The notes beneath the pieces were generated by a model. That model saw only the letters and a program-made list of their open reading frames with translations, was not told the DNA's origin and ran no database searches. Below, piece after piece: positions 60,996-64,000 of a stretch of DNA of 64,000 nucleotides. The stretch is from the NCBI RefSeq assembly GCF_025567165.1, contig NZ_JAOQKC010000006.1, positions 124,001 through 188,000 on the forward strand, in the 5' to 3' direction. Numbering within the stretch: position 1 is the first letter of the stretch; each line of letters begins with the position of its first letter. A program made the translations under genes and the position numbers. Origin of the DNA: Laedolimicola ammoniilytica. GTDB lineage: Bacteria; Bacillota; Clostridia; Lachnospirales; Lachnospiraceae.

Positions 60996-62069
60996 CTACG
61001 GAATATAGAAAAGCAATTTTCCGCTTGTCTCCAGCAAATAGATATAAAGCACCGCCACACAGGGTACAAAGCAAAGAACGGCCGGCACAAGCTGCCTCCA
61101 CCTTCTTCCCAGTACCACATAGCAGGCATAAAAGCTACCCGTCACAAGTGGCAGAATAAAGAAGGAGGACATTACCAGACAATAGCTTCCACACACTATC
61201 CAGAACACCAGAAACCAATTCTGCCATTTTCCATCCGATTTCACAATTCTCGCAAATAAGTAAAATAGGAATGGAATAATCAGGTTTGCCAACAGATTCT
61301 TTCCTTCTGCCATCCTATACACCAGATGCTGGGCGAATGATTCTACCACTGCTCTCTGTGCATAGGTACACCACGTGATAATCACCAGAAACCAGAAAAC
61401 TTTTTTACTGTTTTCTTTGAACAGAAGTCGCCCCCAAAGATAAAATACACAGTTTACCAAAATCAGCCAGGTTGCCGTAAGCACCCACTTATTTTCAATC
61501 AGTGGATGGAGGCCTGTCACCTGGCTAACTACAGCTGTATGAATCGGGTACATCTGAAGCAAATAATTAACATCCAGATAAGCATACTTTCCTCCATCAA
61601 TATAGCTGTATTGCTGTATCGTATTCGTATATAAGGAAGTCATTACATCACCGATATAATATCTGTCATCCGTAACTCCGAATAAGCTGGCTGTCACGCT
61701 TCCCATATAGACATACTGTACCAGAATCAAACTGAATACGCCCAGATAAAACTTCGGCCTCTTCCTTATTTTCTCAACGCTCTCTTTCCAGGCCTGTCCC
61801 AGTGCTTTCCGCCCCAGCACAATCAGCAACGCCATACCAACCACTACCACACCGCACCACGTCTTTGTCAATGTCGAAAGTGGATAAAACTTCAGCTTCA
61901 TCGGTAACGCTACGATATTAAAGAACAGGTAATAAGAGAATCCACCTGTCACCATCGCCAACGGCAGCGAAAAATCTACCCGAATCAGCCTCAGCAGGCA
62001 GGTTCCAAGCACAAAAAAGCATGTGAAATAATAAACAGCTACCAATACTGCTATTAAAATATCGCTCAT
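60996..62069 (-). CDS. DUF6077-like membrane protein, N-terminal half of pair A
   Basis: About 357 residues with nine or more spans. The loop after the fourth to fifth span (VTDDRYYIGDVMTSLYTNT) carries acidic residues like the catalytic loop of GT-C enzymes; YMYPIH-type and LHPLIENKWVL motifs follow. It is the first gene after the operon promoter. TTG at 62070-62072 or ATG at 62067-62069 could start it; AAAGG ten bases before the ATG is weak. GC content is low. Probably a lipid-carrier glycosyltransferase subunit, unconfirmed. Confidence 0.72.
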   Translation of the reverse strand: MSDILIAVLVAVYYFTCFFVLGTCLLRLIRVDFSLPLAMVTGGFSYYLFFNIVALPMKLKFYPLSTLTKTWCGVVVVGMALLIVLGRKALGQAWKESVEKIRKRPKFYLGVFSLILVQYVYMGSVTASLFGVTDDRYYIGDVMTSLYTNTIQQYSYIDGGKYAYLDVNYLLQMYPIHTAVVSQVTGLHPLIENKWVLTATWLILVNCVFYLWGRLLFKENSKKVFWFLVIITWCTYAQRAVVESFAQHLVYRMAEGKNLLANLIIPFLFYLFARIVKSDGKWQNWFLVFWIVCGSYCLVMSSFFILPLVTGSFYACYVVLGRRWRQLVPAVLCFVPCVAVLYIYLLETSGKLLFYIP

Positions 62070-62104
62070 CAAATTGCAACCTTTCTGTTTCTGTCAATCA
62101 GTTT

Positions 62105-62133
62105 ACTATATCATACTTTCCTGTGAGTAACAA
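62105..62133 (-). promoter_or_regulatory. Promoter of the 15-gene polysaccharide operon
   Basis: On the minus strand TTGTTA (62128-62133) and TATAGT (62105-62110) with a 17-base spacer and about 28 bases to the first start. No other clear promoter is seen in the following 15 kb. Confidence 0.62.
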
Positions 62134-62147
62134 GGCGGGATTTCATC

Positions 62148-63049
62148 CTACGATTTTTTCACCATGCAGCGCTTTTTAAAGAATGAAATACCATAACACA
62201 AAATCTCATCATAATCCTCTTCGAATTCTTTCGCGTACATTCTTGTATTAATCTGTCACAAGGCAGCGTCACATTCGCTTTCCAGCTTTTCCAGATTCTT
62301 TACGTATTTTGCCTCAAAAACTGCAAGTCGGCCGTGAAGCGGATCATAAACAATGACGTCGCTGCGCCCTTCTCCATGCTCTTTATTGGAATCTACCATA
62401 TAACCTGCGCCCGTAAAAATACCTGCAAGGAATGCATCAGGCTCTTCATAACATTCAGCATTTCTTTATAATAATAGCCGTTGCTGTTTGCCTTTGCCAC
62501 CGGGACATCATATTCATCCACGAAAAGAATCACTTTTTTCTGATAATATCTGTTCATCAATTGTGACAGAAGCTGAATCGAACGCGACACCTCTGTTTTT
62601 TCCGCCCGACGCTCCAGGATTCTCTTGAAAGTAGCTTTATCCAGCTCACTCAAAACAGGGCTTTTTAAAAGGTACGCATGTTCCTGATAAAGACAGCTGA
62701 TTTCATATACAAGCTGCTGATATGCGTCAGCAAAGCAAAGACCGTCCACATTTTTTAACGACAAAAAAATCACCGGCCACTGATTCATCCATTCCCGGCA
62801 AAGAAGCGGATTTGTTTCTATTTCAAGACCTTCAAATAACGTTCTACTGTCCTTACGGATATCAAAAAAAGACTCCAGCATACTCATGCCCAGCGTCTTT
62901 CCAAATCGCCGTGGACGCGTAATCAGGGTTACCTCTGCTTTTGCCCTGAGAAGCTCGGCAATCAGTCCTGTTTTATCCACATAGTAAAATTCTTCGCTAC
63001 GGATTTTTCCAAAATCCGAAATTCTTACCGGAATATTCAAGCTTTCCAT
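62148..63049 (-). pseudogene. Decayed AAA-ATPase / PD-(D/E)XK nuclease-like gene
   Basis: The intact part (about 218 residues) starts MESLNIPVRISDFGKIRSEE, has a P-loop RPRRFGKTLGMSM and Walker B-type ILFVDEYDVPVAK, as in the PF09820 AAA-ATPase-like family. The normal protein continues for about 300 more residues, then ends in a DUF1703 nuclease-like domain. Here the frame breaks near 62450: the remnant of the tail (FLAGIFTGAGYMVDSNKEHG, then RSDVIVYDP and AVFEAKY) follows in another frame, is interrupted by an in-frame TGA near 62259, and ends at 62148. The pattern shows an internal deletion, a frameshift and a nonsense change. It is AT-rich compared with the core and is probably a mobile-type accessory gene. 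The remaining AAA part might still be expressed but lacks the nuclease. Confidence 0.85.
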
Positions 63050-63404
63050 TCTTGCCGGCCTTTCCCATTAAATTACTTCCAAATACAACTCGGCCAGAGT
63101 CAAAAGGTATTGACCCTGACCGATATGATCATTTTAGCATTATGAGGGTGGAATGGCAACGTCTATTTTATCTCGTATATATCATTTTCTGCCCTTTTTA
63201 GACGTATTTATTCAATTGAGTGTCACTTCTCGCTGGAAGTTAAGAGTATAATTGGAAGTTAACATATATTAAATATCATCACCCATTGTGCTTACATCAA
63301 AGTAATGGTAAAATATAAGAAATTCATTTTGGGAATTGCGCTTGGAATATCTTCGAAGATCAGGTTGAAATAAAGAGGAAAGACCTATTATGGGGGGAAC
63401 AAAT
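63050..63404. other. AT-rich intergenic region with a direct repeat
   Basis: No convincing gene. TGGAAGTTAA occurs at 63234-63243 and 63253-63262, 19 bases apart, flanking TATAAT (63247-63252). A second possible promoter (TTACAT, 16, TATAAG) lies near 63294-63321. Composition is AT-rich, like the following acyltransferase gene. Confidence 0.4.
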
Positions 63405-64000
63405 ATGAAGCAACGACTAACGTATATAGATATTGCCAGAGCAATAGGGATTCTTTTTGTTGTGCTTGGACATATAAATCAATTTTATAGAGATTCTCAA
63501 GGAATAGAGTGCTCTCAAATATTAATCTTTATTTATACGTTTCATATGCCACTGTTTTTTATTCTTTCAGGAATATTATTTTCAGAAAAAACATTTCGTA
63601 ATCTTTCGTTTTTTGATTTTTTGATTAAAAAGGTGAAGGGATTGGTCGTCCCATATTTGTTTCTGGATATTACAGCAGGTTTATATGGGACGGTTGTTTC
63701 TTCGGAAATACAGATTTCTTCTATTCTGGAAGTCGTGAAAAATACGTTAACGATTCATTGTAATGTTGGAGCAAACTGGTTTATATCGGCACTATTTATA
63801 GGAGAAATATTTTTATACTTTTTCTTAAAATATTATCGAAGTATATATAAGTATTTTGTATGGATTCCATTTCTTATTATACCTCGGTATTATCCATTTT
63901 CAACACACTGGATAAATGTTTTTGTGCGTGGTGTGATTGCATTTACTTTTATGCTAGTGGGGTATTACTTAAAAGATTACTATAAAAATGATGTAAATAA
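63405..64000 (+). CDS. Acyltransferase family 3 membrane protein, cut by window edge
   Basis: The frame opens MKQRLTYIDIARAIGILFVV, then LGHINQFY, FIYTFHMPLFFILSG, and continues through several spans to the right edge (about 198 residues seen). The DIARAIGI, LGHI and FHMPLFF-SG motifs identify the Acyl_transf_3 (OafB/WecH-like) family, which acetylates or succinylates sugars. It may O-acetylate the polysaccharide from the adjacent locus. ATG at 63405 has GGGGGG seven bases upstream; an in-frame ATG at 63390 is also possible. The region is AT-rich, which suggests transfer. Confidence 0.88.
   Translation, partial: MKQRLTYIDIARAIGILFVVLGHINQFYRDSQGIECSQILIFIYTFHMPLFFILSGILFSEKTFRNLSFFDFLIKKVKGLVVPYLFLDITAGLYGTVVSSEIQISSILEVVKNTLTIHCNVGANWFISALFIGEIFLYFFLKYYRSIYKYFVWIPFLIIPRYYPFSTHWINVFVRGVIAFTFMLVGYYLKDYYKNDVN

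Noticed and set aside
1..64000. CRISPR arrays, rRNA genes, intact insertion sequences or prophage
   Set aside because: No regularly spaced direct repeats, rRNA signatures, transposase or integrase genes, or phage structural genes were seen on reading both strands.

Overview
The window looks like a chromosomal segment of a moderately GC-rich gut Clostridia species, most likely Lachnospiraceae. The pointers are a Gram-positive PolC, RqcH, a small DUF4250 protein, a stand-alone Spo0A DNA-binding domain, a BlaI/M56 pair and typical Firmicutes promoters (TTGACA-17-TATAAT type), ribosome binding sites and U-run terminators. No rRNA, CRISPR array or intact insertion sequence was seen. There is one tRNA, Gly-GCC.

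Layout. 1-7.9 kb: first surface-polysaccharide locus. Four membrane proteins on the minus strand (a large YfhO/GT-C-like protein cut by the window edge, two GT-C-like glycosyltransferases and an O-antigen ligase/polymerase-like protein) diverge from a polyprenyl-phosphate sugar transferase. 7.9-14.8 kb: an atypical carbamate kinase, a small cysteine protein, an SOS-type dinB, and the coupled run PBP > AI-2E-family protein > coaX. 14.8-18.2 kb: a blaI-like repressor, an M56 metalloprotease fused to a BNR/Ycf48-like propeller, and a PH-like membrane protein. 18.4-28.1 kb: housekeeping genes (FMN-dependent dehydrogenase, cyclophilin, polysaccharide deacetylase, nagB, yicC-gmk-rpoZ, rqcH, a PLC-like protein, a TetR regulator). 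28.4-38.2 kb: ftsW-ispG-polC, ilvE, folA and thyA on the minus strand. 38.3-46.3 kb: tRNA-Gly, an amidohydrolase, a muramoyl-alanine amidase, an ABC transporter with a large secreted partner, and glyA. 46.6 kb: the Spo0A-C protein. 47.0-62.1 kb: a second polysaccharide locus of 15 tightly packed minus-strand genes (glycosyltransferases, UDP-glucose dehydrogenase, WecB/TagA enzyme, flippase, GT10 fucosyltransferase-like enzyme, two tandem pairs of split membrane proteins) running from one clear promoter to a shared terminator. 62.1-64.0 kb: a decayed AAA-ATPase/nuclease gene and the start of an acyltransferase, both AT-rich.

How it fits together. The two polysaccharide loci are complementary. 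The first supplies a chain-initiating phosphosugar transferase and a polymerase or ligase. The second supplies the sugar-nucleotide enzyme, the chain-building transferases and the flippase. The core genes between them are conventional, but their regulation is compact: overlapping divergent promoters, a terminator embedded in a convergent coding region, and large related palindromes between convergent genes. The most unusual items are the M56-propeller system, the family of long palindromes sharing one core, the duplicated split membrane-protein pairs, the Spo0A-C protein with phased TGTC repeats, and an ABC-associated surface protein with an apparently interrupted acidic tail.
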